From JAMOBE01 sp039908285 (GTDB lineage: Bacteria > Pseudomonadota > Alphaproteobacteria > Rhodospirillales > Rhodospirillaceae), in contig JAMOBE010000031.1 of assembly GCA_039908285.1 (NCBI GenBank), forward strand, positions 1 to 36,510: DNA of 36,510 bases, in the 5' to 3' direction. A model generated the notes under the pieces. It worked only from the letters and a program-made list of their open reading frames with translations, was not told the DNA's origin and made no database searches. Both the position numbers and the translations under genes were made by a program. Below are positions 1-7,533 of this stretch, one piece after another. Positions within the stretch are counted from its first letter, which is position 1. Each line of letters starts with the position of its first letter.

Positions 1-213
1 CGTGGTGACCTCCGGAAGGGGGCCGAAGTGATAGGCGCCATCGGTGCGGCGCCACAGCCCGGGCTCAGGCCGCAGGACTCCCCGCCCACCGGTCGGACAA
101 CCGCAGGCCTCGACGCGCCACCCCAGCATCTCGAGAACCCCGCGGGACAGCTCCCCGTCCCCCTGGACGGCGGACTCGAGCGCGGCGACCAGGGACTCCG
201 ACGGCGGGGTCAG
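1..213 (-). CDS. Possible partial CDS running off the left edge, hypothetical
   Basis: On the minus strand the frame that reads CTG ACC CCG CCG from position 213 has no stop codon down to position 1, so it may be the 5' part of a gene continuing left of the window. The start is unclear: the only in-frame ATG is at 129-127, and no ATG, GTG or TTG is found in this frame where it overlaps rpmJ. The predicted peptide contains LVAALESA, LEMLGWRV and AYHFGPLPEVTT. That pattern is loosely like small phage or prophage 'ABA sandwich' proteins, but this is a weak impression. High GC content makes chance open frames common, so the call is tentative. Confidence 0.3.
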   Translation of the reverse strand, partial: MTPPSESLVAALESAVQGDGELSRGVLEMLGWRVEACGCPTGGRGVLRPEPGLWRRTDGAYHFGPLPEVTT

Positions 214-335
214 CCCTGGCGGGCCTTGTAGCGGGGGTTCTTCTTGTTGATGACGTAGACGCGGCCCTTGCGGCGGACGACGCGGCAGTCCTTGTCCCGG
301 AGCTTGGCCGACTTGAGCGAATTGCGGATCTTCAT
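210..335 (-). CDS. rpmJ: 50S ribosomal protein L36
   Basis: The minus strand encodes 41 residues beginning MKIRNSLKSAKLRDKDCR and ending NKKNPRYKARQG. This is the basic, roughly 41-residue L36 form common in alphaproteobacteria, which lacks the full set of four zinc-binding cysteines (only one Cys is present). It is a small component of the large ribosomal subunit that binds 23S rRNA. An in-frame ATG three codons upstream (342-344) is possible, but the conserved start MKIRNS supports 335. The gene stands alone behind a strong promoter-like sequence at 385-414. Confidence 0.95.
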   Translation of the reverse strand: MKIRNSLKSAKLRDKDCRVVRRKGRVYVINKKNPRYKARQG

Positions 336-384
336 TGAGTCCATCTTTCTCGCGGCCACGCGGCCGGTTTGCGAACGAGCCGGC

Positions 385-414
385 AATCTAAGGGGGAGCG
401 GCCCCTCCTGTCAA
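385..414 (-). promoter_or_regulatory. Sigma70-type promoter for rpmJ
   Basis: Read on the minus strand, TTGACA (414-409) is followed after 18 bases by TAGATT (390-385). Transcription would start near 378, leaving a leader of about 40 bases before the rpmJ start at 335. The -35 box is a perfect consensus, which suits a constitutive ribosomal protein gene. Confidence 0.75.
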
Positions 415-676
415 CGTCTCTGCAACGGCGTATAGCCAAGGTTGCCGTTTGTAGATGAGGGCGCGCAATGAGGGATTGAAAAGAGCGAATGAGTCTCTAT
501 GGGAGTTGCATGACCAATGTCATGCCGATTGGTCTTTACATCCATGGTCACAAAGCCATACGATATAGGCTGTATTGAATGGTGACGAAAGACATAGACT
601 ATCGCAGTGTCCATGTCTGTACCGGTGGGATCGCCGAAGGTTTTCCGGATGTCTATCCCCGGGGGGGGCGAGCAAC
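415..676. other. Intergenic region upstream of the sensor kinase operon
   Basis: No convincing gene is seen here. The stretch is lower in GC than its surroundings and contains the 7-bp inverted repeat at 512-534. A weak promoter-like arrangement, TTTACA (535-540) then 17 bases then ATACGA (558-563), lies just after it on the plus strand. A G-run immediately before position 677 provides the Shine-Dalgarno sequence of the kinase gene. Longer open frames through this region look like read-in from the kinase frame and have no codon bias of their own. Confidence 0.4.
512..534. promoter_or_regulatory. Perfect 7-bp inverted repeat, candidate operator
   Basis: GACCAAT (512-518) and ATTGGTC (528-534) are exact reverse complements separated by 9 bases. 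The 16-base centre-to-centre arm spacing is compatible with a dimeric helix-turn-helix regulator. It sits immediately upstream of a possible -35 element and about 145 bp before the kinase start, so it could control the kinase/regulator operon. No regulator can be assigned. Confidence 0.4.
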
Positions 677-3043
677 ATGCTGCTGAGGACCCGCATTTCG
701 CTCGTGGCTTTGGGCATAATCTTCCTCGCTGGCGTAATGCTGGTTACCGCTGGGAGAATGGTTGAAAGAGAGTTGTCCGACCGCCTTAGGCAGACGACCG
801 TCAGTGGTACGGCGGCCCTGTGGTCGAAAACCATCGCCCAGACGCTGGATCGGATGGAGGCGGATACGACCGGCGTGACACGAAATTCCGAGTCCATTCA
901 TGCAACGGACGAGGAGCAGCCACTGGCTCTCGACACAAGTCTTGACAACGTTTTCAATCGTCTGAACGCCATGAACGTGGCGACGAATCTGAGGATCATC
1001 GGAACCGATGGACTCGTCCTGCATGCGGCCGAGGGCGAAGAGGGAGCATATACGGACAGGCCCCTGATCCGCCAATCGCTGAAGGAGTGTGTCGTCACCC
1101 GGGGTGTGGAACGGGACGACGATGGTCGGCTGGTGGCGGCACTGGTGTTTCCGCTCCTGCTGCATCGCCGGGTGGTTGGCGTTGCCGTCTATGAAAAACG
1201 GCTGGACGACATCGTCGCCGACATGAAACTCACCAGTGGCGCCGAGGTCTTCGTCGTCGGTCTGGACGGCGTTCCGGAAAGCGCCACCGATCCGGACCTC
1301 TATGGTCGGTTGCAGCCCAGGCTACCGGCGCCTGGTGGGCAGTCGTTCGATACGCGGACCGTCGCAACCCCGGTTTCGTGGGACCTGGCCGCCTTCATGA
1401 GTATGGAGTTCGGCCGGGGAGCGATCGATGCCGTGGCCCATTCGGTGACCGTGTTGCCGATCCGGGGCAATGACGGCTCGCCGCTGGCTCATCTCGTCAG
1501 CATCAGGGATGGGACGGAAAGCTATCTGCTGCAGCAGCGCACCACCGTCACGATGTATGGTCTTGGGGGGATCGTCGTCCTGGGCTCCATGGGCGGTCTC
1601 TACCTCTACCTGGCCTTCGCGTTCAAGCCGCTGACCGGGGCGGTGGCCGAGTTGCACTCCATGTCGCACGATGATGAGGCGGCCAACGCGCCCGCGGCGT
1701 CCCTCCCCCCTGGCAACGAGATCGAGTCGGTGGCGGCGGCAATCCACCAGTTCCGGAGGAATGCCGCCACCATCGAGCGATTCCGGGGCGAACGCGAGCA
1801 GGCCCGCGACCTTATGGAAGCGACACTACGCCAGAGCCATGATCGTTTGCGCGCGATCACCTCCAATCTGGCCGAAGCCATCATTCTCATGGACGAGAGT
1901 GGACACGTGGCCTTCGCCAACCCGGCCGCCCAGCGACTGGTTCTCGGCGATCCGGCCGAGTCGCTGGTCGGCCGGGATCTTCGTGATATCCTTGAGGCCA
2001 GAGCGGGCTGCGACCATGGGGGGCAATTTATCGTCCCATTCGACTGTTCAAGTGACACCATAAGATGCCGCGATGTTGTCTTCGTCAACCGCCTGTCGGG
2101 GTCGACCTTCAACGTCGCCTGTTCGTGCGCTCCGTTCGTCGAGGGCGAACGCGTTCAGGGCAAGATCATCTCCTTCTATTCGATCGATTCACTGAAGCAG
2201 GCCCAATGGGAAGCGTCCCAGGCGGCGCGTCTGGCGAGTCTCGGCCGACTGGCGGCCGGGATTGCCCATGAGATCAACACTCCCGTTCAGTACATCAGCG
2301 GCAACATCAATTTTCTCCAAGGTGCGTTCAACGATATATCAAGTATTATTGACGAATACGAGAAATACTGTGTATGTTGCAGAAACGATGGGTTGCTCAT
2401 TGATAAACTTGATGAGATATCATCACTCTGTGAGAAGCATGATCTGCCATTTCTGCGCTCGGAAATACCGGCGGCGCTGACCCAGTCCATGATAGGTGTC
2501 TCACAGGTATCGCGTATCGTTCTGTCGATGAAGGAGTTCTCCCATCCCGGAACCATGGCAAAGAGTGCCGTCGACCTCAATCGGGCCATCAGAAACACGG
2601 TGGTCGTCTCCCGCAACGAATGGAAGACTTCCGCCGAAGTCTTTTTTGAACTGGCGGACGATCTCCCTCTGGTTTCATGCCGGCTGGCAGAAATCAATCA
2701 AGTGATTATGAATCTGATCTCGAACGCGTCGCAGGCCATTGCCAGCTGTGGTAAAGGTCTGGGACGAATAACGATTGCTACGGCCCGTAATGGCGATTAT
2801 GTGGAGATACGAGTGACCGACACGGGGCCAGGTGTGCCGATGGAAATTCGCGAACGGATTTTCGAGCCCTTCTTCACCACCAAGGGAGTGGGCGAGGGAA
2901 CCGGTCAGGGATTGGCCATCAGCCATGATGTGGTGACCGTGAAGCACGGAGGGCGTATCTTCGTCGTCGGAGAGCCTGGCAGTGGCGCGACATTCGTCGT
3001 CCGCCTACCAATAGACTCCCCGGGAGGACAGCCTGATGAGTGA
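677..3043 (+). CDS. Membrane-bound sensor histidine kinase (periplasmic sensor, HAMP-like linker, PAS, HisKA, HATPase)
   Basis: A 788-residue hybrid-free sensor kinase that would autophosphorylate and pass phosphate to a response regulator, presumably one or both of the two encoded next. Residues 7-26 form a first membrane helix, about 27-290 a Cache-like periplasmic sensor, and 292-313 a second helix. A HAMP-like linker follows (about 317-370), then a PAS domain (about 385-505). The H-box is GIAHEINTPVQYI, with phospho-acceptor H531. The ATPase domain has an N-box (NQVIMNLISNAS, about 674-685), the G1 motif DTGPGVP and the G2 motif GTGQGLAISH. The ATG at 677 was chosen because it follows a G-rich Shine-Dalgarno sequence and starts the signal-anchor helix. 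The gene overlaps the next by 8 bases. The stimulus cannot be read from the sequence. Confidence 0.93.
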   Translation: MLLRTRISLVALGIIFLAGVMLVTAGRMVERELSDRLRQTTVSGTAALWSKTIAQTLDRMEADTTGVTRNSESIHATDEEQPLALDTSLDNVFNRLNAMNVATNLRIIGTDGLVLHAAEGEEGAYTDRPLIRQSLKECVVTRGVERDDDGRLVAALVFPLLLHRRVVGVAVYEKRLDDIVADMKLTSGAEVFVVGLDGVPESATDPDLYGRLQPRLPAPGGQSFDTRTVATPVSWDLAAFMSMEFGRGAIDAVAHSVTVLPIRGNDGSPLAHLVSIRDGTESYLLQQRTTVTMYGLGGIVVLGSMGGLYLYLAFAFKPLTGAVAELHSMSHDDEAANAPAASLPPGNEIESVAAAIHQFRRNAATIERFRGEREQARDLMEATLRQSHDRLRAITSNLAEAIILMDESGHVAFANPAAQRLVLGDPAESLVGRDLRDILEARAGCDHGGQFIVPFDCSSDTIRCRDVVFVNRLSGSTFNVACSCAPFVEGERVQGKIISFYSIDSLKQAQWEASQAARLASLGRLAAGIAHEINTPVQYISGNINFLQGAFNDISSIIDEYEKYCVCCRNDGLLIDKLDEISSLCEKHDLPFLRSEIPAALTQSMIGVSQVSRIVLSMKEFSHPGTMAKSAVDLNRAIRNTVVVSRNEWKTSAEVFFELADDLPLVSCRLAEINQVIMNLISNASQAIASCGKGLGRITIATARNGDYVEIRVTDTGPGVPMEIRERIFEPFFTTKGVGEGTGQGLAISHDVVTVKHGGRIFVVGEPGSGATFVVRLPIDSPGGQPDE

Positions 3044-4262
3044 GTCCGCGACCCACATTCTGTTCGTTGACGATGATCCTCTGATTCTACAGGCAACCCG
3101 GCGCCAACTCCGCGGCAGGCGGGTGGCATGGGCTGCCGACTTCGCCGAAAGTGGCGACTCCGCTCTTCTCATGATGAGGGATCGGCCGTTCGACGTGGTG
3201 GTGACCGACATGCACATGCCGGGAATGGATGGCGCCACGCTTCTTGCCCAGGTCAAGAACAGGTATCCGGCCACCGTCCGGATCATCCTGTCCGGCTATT
3301 CCGATGAGGAAACCGTCCTGCGCACGGTGGGGCCGGCCCATCAGTATGTGGCCAAGCCCTGTGATCCGGATGCACTGTTCAATACGATCGAGCGCGCGAT
3401 CGTGTTGCGGAAACTGTTGGCGAACGAGCCACTTCGGCGGCTCGTGGCGGGACTCGGCAATCTTCCGACGCCGCCCACCGTCTATACCCAGTTGGTCGAG
3501 GAGTTGAAGTCCAATACGGCGTCGCCGGCTTCCGTGGCGAAGATCATTTCCCAGGACGTCGCCATGACGGCGCAGATTCTCAAACTCACCAATACATCGT
3601 TCTTTTCCGTCAGCTTCCATGTGTCCTCGGTCTTGCAGGCCGTGCGGTTGCTCGGTTTCGAGACGGTACAGTCACTGGTCCTGAAACTGGGCGTCTTTCG
3701 ACAACTGAAAGGCGGGAAAAGAATCGAGGGTGTTCTGGATAGGATCAATAAGCAGAGTCTGCTGATCGGAAGTGTGGCCAGGGATATCGCTCTGTCGGAG
3801 AACCTCGGTTCAAACGTTGCGGACCTGGCCTTCTGCGCCGGAATGCTGTCGCAGATCGGGTCCGTGGTGCTGATTGATTGGGATGCGGACCGGTTCCTTT
3901 CGGTGATTGGCAAATGCCCATTCGACAACGGTGCCGCCGACCATGCGGCGAAGGCCGTCGGCGCGTGCCACACGCAGCTTGGGGGATACCTGCTTGGCCT
4001 GTGGGGATTCAGCGATCCGGTCGTGGAGGCCGTGACCTGTCAGTTGCGGCCCGAGTACTGTGCCGGCGATGGTCTTTCCGTTCTTGCCGTGCTGCACGCC
4101 GCCCAGGCCCTGGCCGCGCCGATGTTCTCCGGCGTGCCCCTGTTCGCACCGCTCAATCTGGACTATTTGAGCCGGTTGGGATATGCGGACCAAGTCGAGC
4201 ACTGGAAAAAGATCGCCGAAACCAGGAGTGGAGAGGTCGATCGTGACGGGGGAGCGCCGTGA
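3036..4262 (+). CDS. Response regulator with REC and HDOD domains
   Basis: A 408-residue protein. The N-terminal receiver domain has the acidic pocket D12/D13, phospho-acceptor D58 in VVTDMHMPGMDG, and the conserved lysine in YVAKPCDPD. From about residue 135 to 330 it has an HDOD domain (LPTPPTVYTQLVEELK, then ISQDVAMTAQILKLTN). HDOD is a metal-free relative of HD phosphohydrolases that mediates protein contacts in signalling, often alongside c-di-GMP or chemotaxis systems. The ATG follows a GGGAGGA Shine-Dalgarno sequence and overlaps the kinase end by 8 bases, and the gene ends in a 4-base GTGA overlap with the next regulator. This implies one translationally coupled operon, so the kinase at 677 is the likely phosphodonor. 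Confidence 0.9.
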   Translation: MSESATHILFVDDDPLILQATRRQLRGRRVAWAADFAESGDSALLMMRDRPFDVVVTDMHMPGMDGATLLAQVKNRYPATVRIILSGYSDEETVLRTVGPAHQYVAKPCDPDALFNTIERAIVLRKLLANEPLRRLVAGLGNLPTPPTVYTQLVEELKSNTASPASVAKIISQDVAMTAQILKLTNTSFFSVSFHVSSVLQAVRLLGFETVQSLVLKLGVFRQLKGGKRIEGVLDRINKQSLLIGSVARDIALSENLGSNVADLAFCAGMLSQIGSVVLIDWDADRFLSVIGKCPFDNGAADHAAKAVGACHTQLGGYLLGLWGFSDPVVEAVTCQLRPEYCAGDGLSVLAVLHAAQALAAPMFSGVPLFAPLNLDYLSRLGYADQVEHWKKIAETRSGEVDRDGGAP

Positions 4263-5554
4263 ACCAGAAGATTCTATTCGTCGATGATGATACCAATCTG
4301 CTGGCATCCATGAAGCGGCAACTGCGCAGGCAGCACGTGATCGAAACGGCCAGCAGTGGGCTGGATGCCCTGTTCATCATCAAGAGCCAGCCGGCATTCG
4401 CGGTGGTGGTGTCCGACATGAGAATGCCGGGGATGAACGGCATCGAGTTCCTCAAGGCCGTCAAGGAGGTGTCGCCGTCCACCGTCAGGATGCTGCTGAC
4501 CGGGCATGCGGACCTGCAGACGGCCGTGGATGCGGTGAACGAGGGAAGCATCTTCCGCATTCTCTCCAAGCCGTGCCAGATGGAGCTGCTCGAGTCCAAC
4601 ATCAATGCGGCCCTGGAACAGCATCGTCTGGTCACCGCCGAGCGTGTCCTGCTTGAGAGGACTCTGGTCGGCAGCGTTTCAATCATGTTCCAGATCCTGT
4701 CGATGACCGTGCCGGAGGCGTTTGGACGGGCCAATCTGGTGCGGGACTGGGTCCGCAGATTGCCGGATGGCCTTGTGGGAAACGTCTGGCAGCTTGAGAT
4801 TGCCGCCATGCTGGCCCCGCTCGGCATGGCGACGATTCCCGGGGATGTGGTGACGGCCGCCGAGCTTGGCGGCATCCTGAGCGAAAAGAACAAGAGAATC
4901 CTGGCCGGTGCGCCGCAGGTTGCCCACGATCTGATCGTCAAGATCCCGCGCCTTGAGAGCGTCGCCGAAATCGTCCTGTTGCAGGACAAGGGGTTCGACG
5001 GGTCCGGTTACCCGCCGGAAGGTCCGGAGGGGGTGGAGATCCCCACGAGCGCCCGTATCCTGAAGATTCTTCAGGACCTCAGCAAGGCGACCGTCGGCTT
5101 CAGTCCGGCGTCCGACGCGTTCGCACAGCTTGAAGCGCGGCAGGAACTTTATGATCCCGTCCTGCTGCAATCAATCCGGCAGTGTCTGGAAGTACTACCG
5201 GGAGAGGGGGAAAGCAAGGGTGGTGTCGTGTGGGAAATCCCCTTCGCCCGTCTTTCCGTTGACGACATTCTTGCCGCCAATCTCGAGCTGGTGGATGGCC
5301 AGGTGGTCCTGTCGGCGGGAACGCGAATAAACGCGTCGACGCTCGATCGACTGAGTCAGCTTGGCAAAGTGCGCACCATCAGGGAGCCGGTCAAGATCAA
5401 GGCGCCCCAGCCGGACGCCGAGGCCGAGGCGGAGACGGAGCGGGAAAAGGCCGAACGCCGGGCGGCGGAAGAGGCCGCAGCAGCGTCGCAGAAGCAGGTC
5501 GCCGCCCTGCTCGATCGACAGGCCCATGAGCGGGACGATGCCGGTCCGGGGTAA
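4259..5554 (+). CDS. Response regulator with degenerate HD-GYP domain
   Basis: A 431-residue protein starting at GTG in a 4-base overlap with the preceding gene. The receiver domain has D53 in VVVSDMRMPGMNG and the lysine in ILSKPCQ. The following region aligns by eye with HD-GYP c-di-GMP phosphodiesterases: it keeps the late GFDGSGYP motif and the EIPTSARIL segment. Where active enzymes have the metal-binding His-Asp pair it instead reads AAMLAPLGMATIP, so hydrolase activity is unlikely. A small domain around VDDILAANLELVDGQVV resembles the hydrophobic beta segment often found C-terminal to HDOD or HD-GYP regulators. The end is an Ala/Glu/Arg-rich probable coiled coil. It probably acts as a phosphorylation-controlled adaptor or c-di-GMP sensor rather than an enzyme. 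Confidence 0.85.
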   Translation: MNQKILFVDDDTNLLASMKRQLRRQHVIETASSGLDALFIIKSQPAFAVVVSDMRMPGMNGIEFLKAVKEVSPSTVRMLLTGHADLQTAVDAVNEGSIFRILSKPCQMELLESNINAALEQHRLVTAERVLLERTLVGSVSIMFQILSMTVPEAFGRANLVRDWVRRLPDGLVGNVWQLEIAAMLAPLGMATIPGDVVTAAELGGILSEKNKRILAGAPQVAHDLIVKIPRLESVAEIVLLQDKGFDGSGYPPEGPEGVEIPTSARILKILQDLSKATVGFSPASDAFAQLEARQELYDPVLLQSIRQCLEVLPGEGESKGGVVWEIPFARLSVDDILAANLELVDGQVVLSAGTRINASTLDRLSQLGKVRTIREPVKIKAPQPDAEAEAETEREKAERRAAEEAAAASQKQVAALLDRQAHERDDAGPG

Positions 5555-5590
5555 TTGTTCATCCCCCCCCGAGTCGCACCGCCAATATCA

Positions 5591-5715
5591 CTCCCTCTCC
5601 CCCTCGAGGGAGAGAGGGCCGGGATGAGGGGGTGGGGCAAGCGGCACCATCTCGGGAATTTTGGCCCCCCCTCACCCAACCTCCCCCCCCGGAAGAGGGA
5701 GGAGAGGGCTGTTGA
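5591..5715. repeat. REP-like G/C palindromes
   Basis: The 253-base gap between the second regulator and the pentapeptide gene contains a short palindrome with CCCTCTCCCC facing GGAGAGAGGG (about 5593-5618). A second, looser C-rich/G-rich pair follows at about 5675-5715. The units resemble those in the mamM-mamN gap (10232-10549) and belong to the extragenic palindromes common in GC-rich proteobacteria. They could form transcription-terminating or mRNA-stabilising hairpins after the regulator operon. Open frames crossing them are not genes. Confidence 0.6.
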
Positions 5716-5746
5716 TCAGGTTCACCCGATTGCCCTGATGCGCGAT

Positions 5747-5775
5747 TTGACCGTGGGGGATTTTCCTGCTAGCCT
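5747..5775 (+). promoter_or_regulatory. Candidate sigma70 promoter of the pentapeptide gene, possibly also mamK
   Basis: TTGACC (5747-5752), a 17-base spacer and TAGCCT (5770-5775) fit the alphaproteobacterial housekeeping promoter pattern. Transcription would start near 5782, giving a leader of about 26 bases before the ATG at 5808. No equally good promoter was found between the pentapeptide gene and mamK, so this could also drive the magnetosome operon. Confidence 0.55.
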
Positions 5776-5807
5776 CGTGTGAACTGGCGTCAGCGGGATT
5801 GCACAGC

Positions 5808-7358
5808 ATGTCGAATGTTCACCACCTTCGGAATGTCGCGCAGGGAGCGGGACGGTGGAACACATGGCGAAAGCAGGAGCCAAACGTCCAACCCGATCTG
5901 GCGCAGGCTGATTTGCGCGGCGCCGACCTCGCAGGTCTCGATCTCGACAAGGCCATCCTGTCGCTGGCCAACCTGAAGAAGGCCGACCTCAGCGGGGCCA
6001 ACCTCAAGGACGCCAATCTGGCCGGGGCCAACCTCGAAGAGGTCAACCTGGCCGGGGCAAACCTCGAGGGTGCCAACATCGCCGGCGCCTACCTGCTGCG
6101 GGCCAATTTCTCCGGCTGCAATCTGAAGCGGGTCAATCTGGCCGGGGCCGGCCTGGTCGGCAAGGTCCTCATGGCCGGGGCCGACCTGTCGGGGGCCAAC
6201 CTGGCCGGGGCGCGTCTGGTCGGAGCCAAGCTGTCGGGGGCCAACCTGACCCGGGCCAATCTGGCCGGAGCCGACCTGCGGGATGCCGATCTCAGCGGCG
6301 CCAACCTGACCGATGCCGAAACCAGCGGCACCCGATTCGACGGAGCCGACCTGAGCGGCACCATGCTGCAAAGTTCCCGCTCCCGCAGCCGCTCCGACAT
6401 GGCGGCTCTCGGGGCGGCGGACGGCGATGGCGCGGACGACGCGCGGGACATGGCGGACGAGGAACCACCCCCTCGCGAGGCCGTGCGCCCGAAGGCCGAG
6501 ATCATCAAGCCTGAGCCTGAGCCCGAACCTCCGGCGGTTGCCGAGGCTGGGCCGTCCGAAGAGGACCTCGTCGCCGCCGAGGCCGAGTCGCTGATCGCCG
6601 AGGCCGAGGCCCTGATGGACCAGGACGACGCGCTCGCCGACGACGACTCGGAGAATGATTTCGTCATCACCGATGTCGAGCCGCCCGGCGCGGAACTGGA
6701 GCCGGAGCAGGAACCTGAGGAAAGCGCTGCGGTCGAGGAGGAAGAAGAGGCCCCGGTTGTCGAGGACGCGGCGCCTGAGGCGCCACCGCCGGCCCCGCGG
6801 ATCGTGGATGACGAGACCCTCTTCTTTACTTACGAGACGAGGGAGTTTGCCGTTCTCTCCCTTCACCTGAGTGGCCTGTCGGAAAAGACGGCCGAGGACC
6901 GGCACGACCTTCTCGATCTGTTGAGCCGCTACAACAAGTATTTCCTGGACCAGGGCTCGACCGTGTATCTGGCGGCCAGGACCAATGCCATCGTCGCCGC
7001 CTTCGATACTCCGACCGACGCGTTGCGCAGTGCCGATCGCTACCTGTTCGTCCTCAAGGGTCTGAACGTCGATGCCCATATCGGCGTCAACTGGGGCACC
7101 GCCACCATTCGCCGCAATGATGCCCACGGGCTGGACGAACTGATCGTCAATTCCATCAGCCCGGCGGCCCGCCTCGAGCCCATGGCCAATTCCGGCGAGG
7201 TGGTCGTGCTGGAGGAAATCCGTACCCACCCGAAGACCGACAAGAGCCAGTTCGAGTTCGCCCGCGTGACCCGCAAGTGGAAGCGCGACGTGGACCACGA
7301 AGGTGCCGGCGTTGACGTCGTCTGCTACCTGGTGACGGTGCGCGGCGCTCACGCCTGA
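5808..7358 (+). CDS. Pentapeptide-repeat protein with acidic linker and degenerate class III cyclase-like domain, in the mamJ position
   Basis: A 516-residue protein with three parts. Residues about 30-186 are some thirty A(D/N)LxG pentapeptide repeats (LSGANLKDANLAGANL and similar), which fold as a right-handed beta-helix and usually serve as protein-binding surfaces. Residues about 200-330 are a disordered-looking linker very rich in Glu, Asp, Pro and Ala. Residues about 335-516 resemble class III nucleotide cyclases (HIGVNWGTA, then ISPAARLEPMANSGEVVVLEE). The two metal-binding Asp residues appear absent: the first beta-strand reads AVLSLHLSGL and the second site reads ARTNAIVAAF. Catalysis is therefore doubtful. 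There is no signal peptide or membrane helix. The ATG at 5808 is preferred over a TTG at 5799. It lies 175 bp before mamK, in the slot where magnetospirilla carry the acidic MamK-binding adaptor MamJ. No homology to MamJ is claimed; similar acidic composition and position suggest a cytoplasmic partner of MamK. Confidence 0.85.
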   Translation: MSNVHHLRNVAQGAGRWNTWRKQEPNVQPDLAQADLRGADLAGLDLDKAILSLANLKKADLSGANLKDANLAGANLEEVNLAGANLEGANIAGAYLLRANFSGCNLKRVNLAGAGLVGKVLMAGADLSGANLAGARLVGAKLSGANLTRANLAGADLRDADLSGANLTDAETSGTRFDGADLSGTMLQSSRSRSRSDMAALGAADGDGADDARDMADEEPPPREAVRPKAEIIKPEPEPEPPAVAEAGPSEEDLVAAEAESLIAEAEALMDQDDALADDDSENDFVITDVEPPGAELEPEQEPEESAAVEEEEEAPVVEDAAPEAPPPAPRIVDDETLFFTYETREFAVLSLHLSGLSEKTAEDRHDLLDLLSRYNKYFLDQGSTVYLAARTNAIVAAFDTPTDALRSADRYLFVLKGLNVDAHIGVNWGTATIRRNDAHGLDELIVNSISPAARLEPMANSGEVVVLEEIRTHPKTDKSQFEFARVTRKWKRDVDHEGAGVDVVCYLVTVRGAHA

Positions 7359-7377
7359 ACGAGGACGTGAATGGAAT

Positions 7378-7408
7378 GGCCCCGGGGGGTGAGAGATCCC
7401 CTGGGGCC
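7378..7408 (+). terminator. GC-rich hairpin after the pentapeptide gene (weak terminator)
   Basis: An 11-bp stem pairs 7378-7388 (GGCCCCGGGGG) with 7398-7408 (CCCCTGGGGCC) through one G-T wobble, around a 9-base loop. It starts 20 bases after the pentapeptide stop codon. No T-run follows, so at most it causes partial termination or protects the 3' end of the mRNA. Confidence 0.4.
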
Positions 7409-7457
7409 GCGTCGTCTTCGGGTCTGCGAACATATCCCCCGGCCATCGGTTCATAGA

Positions 7458-7479
7458 TTGCGGTGGAAAACGACCGCAA
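7458..7479. promoter_or_regulatory. 7-bp inverted repeat upstream of mamK
   Basis: TTGCGGT (7458-7464) and ACCGCAA (7473-7479) are exact reverse complements with an 8-base A-rich centre, 55 bp before the mamK start. It could be a regulator site or a small mRNA hairpin. A TATATC sequence lies just downstream at 7485-7490. Confidence 0.35.
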
Positions 7480-7533
7480 AGGCGTATATCGTTCGCCCGC
7501 CCTGGTCTATGAGCGGAAGGCGGAGAAGGTTTC

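Noticed and set aside
5555..5782. Open frame of 75 codons between the HD-GYP-like regulator and the pentapeptide gene
   Set aside because: It translates C-rich/G-rich palindromic repeats, has no Shine-Dalgarno sequence and shows low-complexity sequence.
5808..7358. Annotating this gene as mamJ
   Set aside because: Position and acidity are similar, but the pentapeptide and cyclase-like domains have no counterpart in MamJ and no MamJ repeat was recognised.
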